From the NCBI GenBank assembly GCA_964023205.1, contig OZ026838.1, positions 28,609,843-28,673,842 on the forward strand: 64,000 bases of DNA, read 5' to 3'. Made by a program: the position numbers and the translations under genes. Shown piece by piece: positions 13,490 through 24,870 of this stretch (within the stretch, counting starts at the first letter, position 1; each line of letters starts with the position of its first letter). The notes beneath the pieces were generated by a model. That model saw only the letters and a program-made list of their open reading frames with translations, ran no database searches and had not been told where the DNA came from. The DNA is from Lutraria lutraria (Eukaryota > Mollusca > Bivalvia > Venerida > Mactridae).

Positions 13490-13872
13490 GTGTACACTAC
13501 GGTAGCGCTATGCACTGACCTGTGTTATTCTGCTCGGGGCATTATGGGTATTTGCAGGAACTACTTACAAAATGGAAATTATAAACAATACCATAGCGTG
13601 ACGTCACCGTATGGTACACATTGGAGCCAAGCGTACTTCAACATTGCGTTTCATTGAATAATTAGTGTTATTGACGAAAGCACAAGAATAGAAATGGTAC
13701 AACGTATTCATTTTACATAACTTAACAAATTTTGTTAATAACATACAGCCGATATGGTTGTTTTGACATTTTTAATCCTTCCGCGGAACCATATTTTAGC
13801 GTATGTATAACTATCTTAATGTGGATAGTAATCAGTTTTGTGTATAGAGGTTAGACAAACGTAGTGACGTCA
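13490..13872. repeat. Related palindromes carrying two TGACGTCA octamers
   Basis: Three related segments occur within 383 bp. At 13589-13616 there is a 28-bp near-perfect palindrome (24 of 28 positions pair) centred on TGACGTCA (13599-13606). A second TGACGTCA at 13865-13872 is followed by CGCTATG, an inverted match to the left arm of the first. At 13490-13515 a shorter version lacks the octamer (tacggtagcgctatgcac). TGACGTCA is the full cAMP-response element bound by CREB/ATF factors. Here it could equally be part of the terminal repeats of a small mobile element. Confidence 0.5.
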
Positions 13873-16800
13873 CGCTATGTATAGGACGTTATAAGGGAAC
13901 AATTTCTTTCAATCATATCTTCACAACGGCATTCCCATTAAACCATCAATCTAAAATTACAATATCTGAAAACATGTTTCGTTTTAGTGATTCTACTTTC
14001 AACAGATATTGTTTCCATATTTGTCCTAACCACTGCATCACAAACTTTGTCCACTGATATCAGTATAAAAAAGGATTATATTGGACCTCGGTATTTGCAA
14101 CACAAAAACAATATTTGTCTCTCTGTCCCAATTTCATCCTCAGCAATATATTTATTTAACCACATCATCGACGCATCATAGACACACTTGCTGGTGCCAT
14201 ATTTCAAAGAATATGAATGGCGTCTCTAAACTCGTACATGTTGGCTATATACACGAAGACCATTACGCCATTCCCAATCTGTGATAGATAGAGCATAATA
14301 CGACTCACTCGTAGTCTTGTCACTGATGACAGTGGGCAGTTGTTATAATTATTATAATATGGCGCCGCTTTCTTTGCATTTTTGTTTACTAACTGATCAT
14401 ATGTTTTATTTGTAGGAACATGTTCAAATGTCAGACGTCATACAGTCAAAATAACAAGTGAATCCTGATCATAGATATTGGGCATCTTGATCCCGCTATA
14501 TAATAAATATCAATTTGAACAAAAGAGAAGTATTTGAATACAAAACAAACATTCATTTAAAACTGTGGACACCATTGTCAATGGACAAATTAGGAAAAAA
14601 CACAAACGGTTATAAAACGTAGTTCTTTGTCTTGCATATCACACCTTCGTTTGTCTTTTATTTTGAATGAATATATTTTTTTATATTGAACACATACCCA
14701 TTCATTTTAACAACCCACTAGCAGCACAATATAAAGAAATTATGCCTGGAATTAATCGGCAAAACTTGATCAACTCCTACCTACATATATTTGTAAACAA
14801 TTACCATTAGTTTACTAGCATCCAGCCAGTCAAGTGTTTTACTTCCATCCACAAACATATATATTTTTGACAATATTCGACAGTCTGTTAACAATAGTAT
14901 AAATACATTTTCGAATTACAAAATGACAAATGTTTTTATTTGACATTCTACTAGAAGCGTTTAACAACTAAGAAACTAACCCATACCAAAGGTGTAATTA
15001 ACTGTTAATAAGTTTATTCAAATACCGTTGGAGAAGAGCTGAGTATAAATAATACTAAACAATTCTATATATAGTTGTGTTGAACATTTATTACTGCTTT
15101 CTGTGTACACAAACACTTTTTATTATAATATACACATATAAATAAGTGAACAATAGCATAAATATACATTTCAAAACATGACATTGTTTGATAAACAAAG
15201 CAAGCACAAGCATATATCCATTGTGGTATACATCGTATTGGTTTGATATGATCATACTCGTTTTAGAAATCTCCACAATTACAGTATATATTGATGTAAA
15301 AATGATAATTATTCTAAGGTCACAATATAATTGAGGGTGTGCTCATGTAGATAACTGTTTTATGGTTCTAACGTAACCATAACAGCAATCTATTACTGAT
15401 TTGAATCGTCGGTTATAGACAGTCTATGAACTTGTGATATGTATAAACAGATTGTAACCAATTCGTTGCTTCGCGATTCTCATCAATTAATATTTGGTGT
15501 TTTTCTTCAAATATCACAGCTCACGTGACGAAGAATAGAAGTCATGCTTCTCTAAGTACTCGTGTCATTTGACCACATATCTTTAATTATCAGCATCTTA
15601 ATTGAATTTTCACGTGATTCACGTTGTTGGCTGTGTAAAGAATCCGGAGTTTTCCAACACTTAACCACATTAGACATTTAGAATCAATATGTTTAATGCA
15701 TTTAAAGCTAATGCTGATATCTATACTTGGAAAGTGTAGTATTGTTTTAATTAAACAAGGAATTAATCATAAGTGTCATCTGATTTTAGGTAAATAATTG
15801 ATATTTGTTTTGTATTTGCAAAATCATTTTAAATAATTACATTGCCATTTTGTGTATTTTTTTGTAAAAATTATTTGGAAAGAAAAAACTTTACATACAC
15901 TTTTCATTTTGCATCATTATTTAGAATAACTTTGAGTATTTATGTTTTCATATACATGTACATACTACAAGACTATAAGATACGGGTGTTATTTTTCTTA
16001 ATAAATTTAATTACAATGTATAAAGCTATATCTTTTTATTTCACTGTACAATTATTCAATCATCATTCGTGAATCCCAACATGCCTCGCTCGTTGATACA
16101 AAAATTATAACTAATACTGTATTTTACGTCGGAAAAAAAGGAAAAGTATGCCTAATAAACATTAAAAATGTCTGATTTGATTTTGTAATTTCCGAGTTAT
16201 CTGCCTTTTATTTCCAACATTCATTATTTAAATTTAGGTATTTGGGTATGATTCATATATCACATACAAACAATTATTCTGCCCACAATAGGGCTGTCAG
16301 ATATAGCTTTATGCACTTTAATATATATTGAAGTAAATGTAAATAACAGCAATATTCATTCATATTTCAATAACATAGAAAATATACTACATCACTATAT
16401 ACTTCTGTACCATGGATAAGAAAAATATTTTCTAGCAATTATTTAAAATAAACCGGAATGTTTCATGTAGTATGGTAGATTTGCCAGGTATCAATTTCAC
16501 AGACAATTTGAAGATCAATAGTATTTGAATTACCTTGATGTTTTGAAAATTATCATTAATGTATATATAATATATATAATGTCAAATATAAGCATTTTTG
16601 AAGACTTGGTCAATAAAAAAATACTGCTTGTACTGTATAGTAAATATTATTTTATGTGGAATCTGTCGTACGAGAATAAACATGATGACTACAAAAATAT
16701 GTTCTGGGACAGGCAAATATGTGAGTTACAAAATATTATCTATTTCATATAATATACGATTATATATATATAATTTTCAAAGCGAAATACATTTAAGTTA

Positions 16801-17030
16801 TACTCATGGATGGTAAAAAACTATTATTTTTTATGTTATTACTTACAAGGAGCCCTATTGAAGTGGAATGTTCCCTCTTCTTTACTTTAGATCTAGTATT
16901 TTTATGAAGAGTTGTGCATATTTTTATCCCCTAATAGATATCAACAGTGTAAAATATACGATTATGGCTATTAATATAGTTAGGAAATAATTTCTACACT
17001 CATACGCAAATCTTAGTTTGTTCTTATTAG

Positions 17031-17100
17031 GATTAACGTCGCACCAATAGCCAGGATCGTATAGCGACTTTCCAACTTTAACGGGAGTGGAAGATCCGTA
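17031..17100 (-). repeat. Dispersed repeat tail, copy 1 (SINE-like)
   Basis: Read on the minus strand, this piece contains ggatcttccactcccgt, then agttggaaagtcgc, and ends ggtgcgacgttaat. The same order of blocks occurs at 23031-23166 and 56968-57096 on the plus strand, so it is one interspersed family with at least three copies here. Only the 3' part is recognisable in this copy. Confidence 0.6.
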
Positions 17101-17385
17101 AGTCTTAATGTTTCTTAGTTATATAAAGACAATTTAAAACCGACATTTTGAGTCTGGCCTTGAACAACATATAAACATTAAACACATCGACAAGCTTGCT
17201 TGATTATTTTGGTAAACAACACTAAAACGATTTTAAGCAAACGTGTGACTTGTCTAAAAATATAAATTCACAACACGCCTCTTTATGTCTCAATTGATGG
17301 GAATTACCACGAAGAATCTATTTCTACCTATTTAACAACGAGCGGAGTTTGAGCGGACAAAACTGCCAATTTATTTGTTTATAAC

Positions 17386-17618
17386 GAGTTTTACGCCCCT
17401 TTTCAACGGTCAGAGTCATATGAGACGGACAGTTCACCTAATCATCGCTCCTGGGAAGAACCAGTACTAGACTCCCATCCTCCGTAAGCAACTGTCTACT
17501 TTCTGACATAAAGAGACATGGTCGGTAGTGGGGCTCGAACTCACGACCCTCCATCAGTGAGATGTTAAAGTGATTCGAAGTCAGCGACCTTAACCACTCG
17601 ATCACGGAGGCGGGTCAC
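17386..17618 (-). mobile_element. tRNA-headed SINE, copy 1
   Basis: On the minus strand the element starts near 17618 with a tRNA-like head: an A-box-like gatcgagtggttaaggt and a B box gagttcgagcccc. The body then reads atgcctctttatgtcag, gaggatgggagtctagtac and ttcttcccagg, and ends in aaaaggggcgtaaaactcg. The same body, in the same order, is found at 55706-55934 (minus) and 58151-58358 (plus). Such elements are transcribed by RNA polymerase III from the internal boxes and moved by LINE machinery. Flanking target duplications were not resolved. Confidence 0.8.
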
Positions 17619-18535
17619 TAAACTGCCAAAAACTATACGTACCATTTATAATAGTGTAACAAATACCTTTGTAAAATTAATGATTAAAACACTTATTAAA
17701 GTAATCTTGATTCAAGATTAAAAATTCATCATCATCAAGGTATTGATTTGGCCGTATAATTTTATGTTGTTTTTGTCATTTTAATTTAATTGACTATTCC
17801 ACATATACCACATATAATACGTAACAATCTACTTCATACAAAATACATGTTTTTGTCAATAAGTATAAATTATAAGTTTTATCAGTTATTATTATATTAT
17901 GTTGAATATTATTACTATTATATGTCGTATAAATTAAGATGTAGTTAATGTAACACTTGTTTTGTTCCTAGAAACTTCCAGCAAATATTAAAAAAAAAAT
18001 GTTTATTTCAGAGAATGATATGTATTTACTTTGAATTAATATATTACGTTTCGTCTTTGGCACTTAAAACACAAATCACTTACAATATAAAATTATACAA
18101 TTTAATGTAGTTACATGGCAAATGTTCTCAATCACGATGGCAAACAAATCATCATAACGTTTATTTTATATATTTGATACATTTCTTATAAAAAAGTACC
18201 ACAAAATTAGATCACTTTTATACTTCTAACATCCGTTACTATTGGTAGTTTGATGTCAAATACAATGTTGCCGTTACATGTACTGTAAGGGACGTAAGCT
18301 TCAAACACAATTTTGAAATATATTTACAATTTTGAAGAAATTACCAATTCTCAAAAGGGGAGCTTTAACGATATTATAATATGTTGATGGTGTGGAACCT
18401 GAGTTTGTGAGCAAATTACATAAACTAACTGTATCGATATGTGTCATAAAGCCAATAACGTACAAACTATGCTGCCTGTGTAGTTGAAGAAACGTGTTTC
18501 TATAATATACTCTAAATGACAAACATGAACAGCCA

Positions 18536-18602
18536 TTGCAAGTAGCGACCAATGCAAGTAGCGACCTTTGTGTGTAGCGACCTTTGTGTTTAGCGACATG
18601 TT
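18536..18602. repeat. 16-17 bp tandem repeat (AGCGACC units)
   Basis: Four units of the form tgcaagtagcgacctttg run in tandem with small changes, the last being gtgtttagcgacatg. It lies inside a minus-strand open frame (18301-18606) that has no recognisable similarity and is not called as a gene. Gene C's terminal exon ends about 380 bp to the right. Confidence 0.7.
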
Positions 18603-18984
18603 TCATAAGCCACCGTTTTGAACCATTTGTACATAATTATATTTAACAGTAATCTAAAGCACCGTGTATGTCGTCTATGTTTCTTGTCTTTTGTCTATAT
18701 GCTACAACATATTTAATGATACAAAAAAGCTTTATCTTGTTTTATGGTATCACTAAAGCATGTGTTGTGATTGGGGTCATGGATGCCATGTACCTATACT
18801 GGAATCAAGTTTCGTACTTATGGTAAAACTTGATTGATATATATTGTATCAACGCCGATATGTGTGCTCAGAGTTTGGTCCTACAGTACAACATGAAGTT
18901 ACAAAACATCATAGATCACTCTTATTTTCAAAAGTGTTGATATTGTGTTTCAGTAGTTTCGTGCAATATCTGTAGATATCATGT

Positions 18985-18998
18985 TCAAATCGGAGAAT
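18985..18998 (-). CDS. Kv channel gene C, terminal exon 4 (C-terminus DSPI)
   Basis: A 14-nt coding tail follows an 828-bp intron. The acceptor TATTGTTTCAG is followed by AT TCT CCG ATT TGA. With the single G left over from exon 3 this reads Asp-Ser-Pro-Ile-stop, so the protein ends YSDSPI. Ser at -2 and Ile at the end fit a class I PDZ ligand. Gene B has the same exon phase and the same first six bases (ATTCTC), which is the main evidence. Retention of the intron would give Gly-stop right at the donor (TAG at 19822-19824). Confidence 0.7.
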
Positions 18999-19826
18999 CT
19001 GAAACAATAGATAAAACATGGTTTAATACGATGTATATAATGCCATAACAATGAAACGTTAATAATAAAAAAACATATACTGGGTAATTGAATGACCAAC
19101 TTGATCTAATTTACTTCAGATCGTTGGAATGCAAAATTCATAAAGATGTCATACAAAAAAAAAACACCTCGTTTCTCGAAAACAAACACGGGTACAATAT
19201 TAAATTAACAGAATAATCATGCACGACTATGATCACCCAGTATGTTTTGCCAGGTTTTGTCTTTTCCATTCTTCATAAAACCTTAAGTTTCTCGTTTTTA
19301 TTTCTTAACTTATTGTTCCAATCTTCTAATCTTCATACTGTTAATGTCGAACATTCGTGGAATTTACACGCCTTACTAGTATTTACTAATTTGCGTGTAC
19401 AATCAGTTGTTTTATATCAAACAGTAATATCATAGACTTCATTTAAAACAACTGTTTTTCAAATTCTAACATTATTACTAACTGCCCAGAAATTTTATTT
19501 TGGCGACGATAGTTGATAAAGATTTAAATAGTCAAATAATTACATCAGGCAATGATTTCTTTAGTGCTATTCCAACGTCCAACCACAATTACAAATGCAT
19601 TTGTATATAACAAGTTCAAGATACTAGTAATTGATTCGAAACGAACAGGTTAAATGTAAGAAGCTTCGATTCATGGACCAAACAACATGTAGCAGTTTAT
19701 CATCATCTTTAGTGATTAATTCACGACTATCTTTAAATAAAACAAGATATCGTCATTCATTTGACATGTGATTAATGGTACAGTGGCGTGTACACTAAAC
19801 ACAAAATAAATAATAGACCCGCTAAC

Positions 19827-20976
19827 CTGAGTACATGAGCCCATCGTCAGACTGAGCTTTCACAGAACCTGTTCGTGCCGTAAGATAGTCCGCATCATCA
19901 CTCTTCAACACCACATCACTCAATGCAATAGATGGGTGTCTGGTGACCCCAACGTATGTACTTCGTCCGTAGAATCGGGGACAATTGTTTCTGAATTTAC
20001 CATTCAATGTATATACTTCAGCTGATCTGGCTGAACAGTCTCCGAGTCTTCGGTTCTTGTAACATTTTCCAGCATTATATAATGACCCGTTTGAGGCTCT
20101 CCTATCATGACTCAAGCTGGAGGCAGAGGCAGAGCTACGACTAGCTGAAGAAGCCGTGCTGCGAATATCAAAATCATCATCTTCATCATTCTTACCACGT
20201 GACCGAACGTGAGTGTAGAATAGAGTGAAGTTATTAGATATGACAGGAATTGTTAGTGCCACCATGAGTACGCCACAAACAGCACAGCAGGTTCCAACAA
20301 CATAGCCAAGTGGGGTTGTGGGTGCTATATCGCCATATCCAACGGTAGTCATTGTAATAATGGCCCACCAGAACCCTATTGGAATAGTGGGAATCTGTGT
20401 CTCATTCGTTAAATCTTGGCCTCTCTCAGCATAGTAAATCATAGTGGCAAAAACAAGCATACCAAGAAGTAAAAATATCAACAACATAAACAATTCCTGT
20501 ATACTGGCTTTGATAGCATACACCAATATTTGCAGAGCTTGGTAATGCTTTACAAGATGGAAGATCCGGAACATACGAATAATACGAAGAATAAACATAA
20601 TCTCAAAAATATATCCCTCATTGGAGTAACAGTATTTAAAAGCATCGGTATTTAGAATCAGTTGCATGTACAGCGGTACCAAAGCCAGAAGGTCAATAAA
20701 ATTCATCGCTGACAGTATGAACTGAATCTTGCTTGGGGAAAATACTAATCGGATAATCAACTCCATTGTAAAATATGCAGTACATATGATATCCAAGACG
20801 TATAACCCTTCATTTGGGACAAGAATGTAGTTAGTAGTAATGTTCTTGCCGTCACAGTGATGACTGCTAGCGTTCGCATCAAGAGTGACATTAGCTGGAC
20901 GTAAATCAGGCAAAGTCTCCAAACAGAAGCCCAATATGGACAGAATTACAAACATCAAGGAAACTACGCCGAATAC
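19827..20976 (-). CDS. Kv channel gene C, exon 3 (S1 to S6 and C-tail), Kv3/Shaw-like
   Basis: This exon of 383 codons plus one base holds the complete channel core, highly similar to gene B through S1-S6. It opens VFGVVSLMFVILSILGFCLE. S2 has YFTMEL, S3 NFIDLLALVP, S4 FILRIIRMFRIFHLVKHY, S5 LVFATMIYYAERG, then TTVGYGDIAPTTPLG and S6 with LTIPVISNNFTLFYTHV. As in B and D, Phe replaces the first S4 charge, His the fifth, and TIP replaces PVP. The tail differs strongly from B: an acidic DEDDDFD run, a Ser/Ala-rich stretch, RRASNGS (a PKA-type site at the place of RRTSNGS in B), and then SDDADYLTA and SDDGLMYS, which align with the end of B. Donor at the 3' end is TCAG|GTTAGC. Confidence 0.95.
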
Positions 20977-21405
20977 CTGAAAATATCAAACATACTCAGC
21001 GATAAGTTGAAATGACACGTTACATTGAAATTATGAATAACTGATATTTTTTATTGTTTATGACGAATGATACAAATTATTTGCCTCATTTCTTCTTGTA
21101 TGTAAGTCAAATAACTGAATGCACTTAAACAAGGCGGATGACGTTTATTTCAGATGTAACGGCCTAGGATTGTATGTTCAGTTGTAGTGCTTTATAAGAC
21201 CCAGATTGTGTCCAGTTTTGAATTTTTGAATTACACACAGTATCATTATTGTTGTCACTCAAATGGTCTATATTAAATGGAAATTGGATATTAATTAAAC
21301 ACTATGCACGTAATGGTTATTTGTGCACTACAGCAGTTTTGTTTTAATACTATACTCGGGTAAACAAAGAACCCTTTAGAAACACGTGTTGTTGGTTTTA
21401 CTTAC

Positions 21406-21677
21406 AAGAGCAGTTCTTGACGAACGTGGGAATTCTAAAACCATCCACATTTTTGTTCTTGTCAAATCCCATCCCTTAAGACCTTCCAGATGAACTTCAT
21501 CTTGCGTGTCTGCATTTAGAACACTTTTATTAAATCCTTCCAAGATTTTCTGATTTTCTATGTAAGATCTGTACTTGCTCCAGCAGCAAGGTTTGATGTT
21601 GTTCTCGGAGATGTGCCAAAAATCAAATTCCCTTTTAACAACAGCCCCACAGACTTCCAACGGAACATGTAATTCTC
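21406..21677 (-). CDS. Kv channel gene C, exon 2 (C-terminal half of T1 domain)
   Basis: This 272-bp exon begins in phase 1 (G|GA, Gly) after TTTTTTCAG with ELHVPLEVCG and ends in phase 0 at CTT|GTAAGT. The H-x5-C-x20-CC zinc motif is intact and followed by WSKYRSYIENQK. The linker reads LEFPRSSRTAL. Unlike A, B and D, no in-frame ATG precedes it before a stop, so an upstream coding exon is required for this copy. The stop lies about ten codons beyond the AG. A minus-strand GTAAGT donor lies about 390 bp upstream at 22064, but joining it in phase 1 would create a TGA, so it is not accepted as the coding partner. The intron to exon 3 is 429 bp, the longest of the four. Confidence 0.9.
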
Positions 21678-23030
21678 CTGAAAAAATGTCGACAATGAAA
21701 ATTATTCATCAGTAATATTTTGAAACACTGCACATTAACCATTTTGTTTGCATCGAAACCTTGTAAATCAATGCGTTACCTGAGTCCGATTTTACGTTCG
21801 GGAACATCGCATTTAAATCGTTGTTTTCTGAAAGAAGCGCATTCGAACGTTCGAGTATACGTGTTTACTCGGGAAATGAATTTAATGATTAAATAAAATA
21901 CTAAAAACAAACAATAGAGTGCCTGGTGATACTTCCAATATAAAATAGATCAAAACTTTTGTTTCATACAATGACTTAAGTGACGACATAAAATGATAAA
22001 AAGTAAATATTTAAATTATAATACATGTAATAATGTTTCACTCATCAGAAATGAATACTTACAGATGTCACCGGTGAGTGACACGCTTGATTTGAAAGTT
22101 CGGCAGTTGAATTAGGTGCACTGGTTGGCATGACGACGGAATCGGGAACATCCAAAGATTACGAATTTGGAAAATGGACCGTTAAATGATACCGATAACT
22201 AAATTGTCCTTCCATTTAGGGTGAAATCGTGTTAATTTTGCGTATGCTACTAATTGTCGTAGCACATTTTCGATTTTTTCATACGAGGTCAACATAGGTA
22301 ACGTGACCAACTTTGCCAAAAAAGGTGAACTCGTCCTTAAAGTTAACTAGTTGCTATCACCAGATATATTGCTATACAATAACTATTCCTGGTCTCTCGT
22401 TCCTACTGTTTACATGTTTTCAAACGAAATATATATATAGTGTGAATCATTATTGAAACGCAAAAGCATCGCCATGCGCAATCGCAGCATTTAAACAATT
22501 ACAACAAAATATACTATAAATTAATACCAAATTCATCAAAATCAACTAAATAATAAATTCATATCGCAACTGAGAATATGAAATTGTATTTGGCTTACTC
22601 CGGAATTAAAACTGAAAGTTTTTTGCCAACAAAGAGTACATCGATTGGTTCAGATTTCAGCGTCAATGACAAGTGCATATGTGTAAGACAATAGCTCAAG
22701 CAATGTATGTCGTTTGATGAGATGAATGATATTATACTTGAATATTTCAAACAAATATGTCTTAGAACAATAAACGAAGACTTTCATATGAAAACTCCAA
22801 ATGCAATATTGTTATTTATTTACAATATGTTGTAAGCATGTAATGCAAATATTTCTAAATAAATCATATTTCGGTACGTACGTACGCACAAACATTACTA
22901 TTTCTCAGCTGGCAACTCGTACATTGTGACGATATATGTTACGAACATTTTAATAATTTGTTCGATTGAAGTTATCACAAGCACATCAACGCTGTGATTT
23001 TGAACCCCGTCCGTGATCTGACAAATTTCA

Positions 23031-23166
23031 CATATGAGGAAGCTATCAGTAAGCTTACGGAACGTCGATGGTACTAACCATATGTTCGCCAGGGGTCTTC
23101 CACTACTTCTACATTTAAAGCTTGAAAAGTCACGAAATTACCAAGGCTGTTAATGCGACGTTAAGA
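23031..23166 (+). repeat. Dispersed repeat tail, copy 2 (SINE-like)
   Basis: Shares blocks in order with 56968-57096: catatgaggaag, agctta, ccaggggtcttccac, gaaaagtcacgaaa and gctgttaatgcgacgttaa. The 3' end (gcgacgttaa) and the gaaaagtc block also match 17031-17100 on the minus strand. No tRNA-like head was recognised. Confidence 0.6.
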
Positions 23167-24309
23167 TACATCCTGTACACTTATCTATAGAAAATGACAA
23201 TTGCTTATTATAAAGTTGTATTATATTCACAGAAAACAAGTATCGAATGGTACGTGAAAGTAATACAAAACCAACTTGTATTGATGAACGTTACTGCATA
23301 TTTTCTCTAAAATGTAATCAACACAAACCATCCATCAATCCAATGCTGTATTCGTTCAGTATTGGCGTAAAAAAGAACATAATCGCACAAAAGCAAGGAA
23401 TCCAATTCAAGTGAAAGAAATGCTTTTATAAATAGTAAAATGTAGTAAAATACATCAGGATCTATACTTTGATATTGTTACTACTAATTACTGTATAGTC
23501 AAAATTTGACTATTTATCTGTATAACTATATACACTTACTTGTTTTATACAAAATTCGATTTATGCACATACGACCAGCTTTAATCAAAATACAAATGTA
23601 ATGATTCTAAAGCATTATGTATCATAAGTTATCTGCGATAAGAATATAAGGTCTTCTTTGTAAATCATAACTAAAATAAAATGTCCACTTTTTGTCGTCT
23701 TGTTTACATTCAGAGTGATTTTCTAGTTTTGTTTTCATGAAAGATTCATATCAATGTCATACAAAATCATAAATAAATTATTTATAAAAAAACACGTGTA
23801 TGAAATTCAAAACAATATCACTACCAACAACAACAAAATCAAAACAAAAGAACTAAATAGAGCGTCTTCTAAATGGTAAGATTGACGATTCATTTAAGAC
23901 ACTCGTCATGGTCCATCCATGTCTTCACACTTCTAACACGATTGTGTACACCAAAATATACTAGATTCATGCGCTAAGGGAAGAAATCATGGTCATAATT
24001 GCTATAGAACGTCATATAATTTACTAGTAGAATGATCAAAACAAAAATTAATCATCTTATAACCGAGGGTTTAGACTATGTATGAAATCTATTCGAACAG
24101 AACCAAATAATTTCGATTCAATACTATTCAACATTACAATCTAGCAGAACCTGCAAACCCTTTCATTGTAATTGTTGAACTCGCGAATTATTTGACATCA
24201 AGAAATCAATTCAAATCTAAATTGAACAACACATAATTATTAATTTCTAGAACTCTCGAAATGAATTTGTTGAGCATTGACCTAGTAACTTGACTTGTGT
24301 ATGTATTAT

Positions 24310-24870
24310 GTTTATTAGAAGGTTCAATCCGACTATGAAGGGACACGTGGAGTAAGAAGGTACAAGCCAACGAAGAAGGTACAAATGGTAATAAGAAGGT
24401 ACATGTGGAACAAGAAGTTACAAGTGTAACAAGAAATTACAAGCTACATTAGAAGATCCAGCGGGACAGTAATGCTGATATGGAATTAGAAGGTACCCGC
24501 GGACAGGAATGTACAAGAGGACGAAGAATATGCAAGAAGGTGCAGACAGACCGAGTAGTTACAAGCGGACCAAGAAGGTACAAGAGGACCAAGAAGGTGC
24601 AGACAGACCGAGTAGTTACAAGCGGACCAAGAAGGTACAAGAGGACCAAGAAGGTGCAGACAGACCGAGTAGTTACAAGCGGACCAAGAAGGTACAAGAG
24701 GACCAAGAAGGTGCAGACAGACCGAGTAGTTACAGGCGGACCAAGAAGGTACAAATTGACCAAGAACGTACAAGCGGGACAAGAAGGTACAAGCGGAATA
24801 GAGAGGGACAAGTGAGACAAGAAGTAGCAAGACAAGAGTTGATACAGTAGGACCAGGTAATACAAACGAG
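24310..24870 (+). repeat. Minisatellite: 18-19 bp unit with four 57-bp higher-order copies
   Basis: A purine-rich tract built from variants of gaccaagaaggtacaagcg. Between 24539 and 24766 three such units form a 57-bp higher-order repeat, with copies starting at 24539, 24596, 24653 and 24710. The last copy diverges in its second half, and single units continue with more variation on both sides. Since 57 is a multiple of three, several frames stay open on both strands for over 110 codons. These frames contain only repeat-derived peptides (for example RTKKVQ) and are not called as genes. Confidence 0.9.

Larger units (their letters stand above)
9766..18984. other. Intergenic or 5' intron region between Kv genes B and C
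   Basis: This 9.2-kb stretch has no convincing protein gene. It contains the short FFDRRP-coding fragment near 10070 (minus), two consensus cAMP-response-element octamers inside related palindromes (13490-13872), a dispersed repeat tail (17031-17100), a tRNA-headed SINE (17386-17618) and a 16-17 bp tandem repeat (18536-18602). Very AT-rich stretches fill 14.6-17.0 kb. Minus-strand GTAAGT sites at about 10290 and 11205 are possible donors, but no T1-like coding sequence precedes them. Confidence 0.6.

Noticed and set aside
22064..22135. Possible first exon of gene C (MPTSAPNSTAEL... then GTAAGTATTC)
   Set aside because: In its ATG frame the donor is phase 0, whereas exon 2 needs phase 1. In the needed frame the junction makes TGA. 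It does not resemble the first half of T1.
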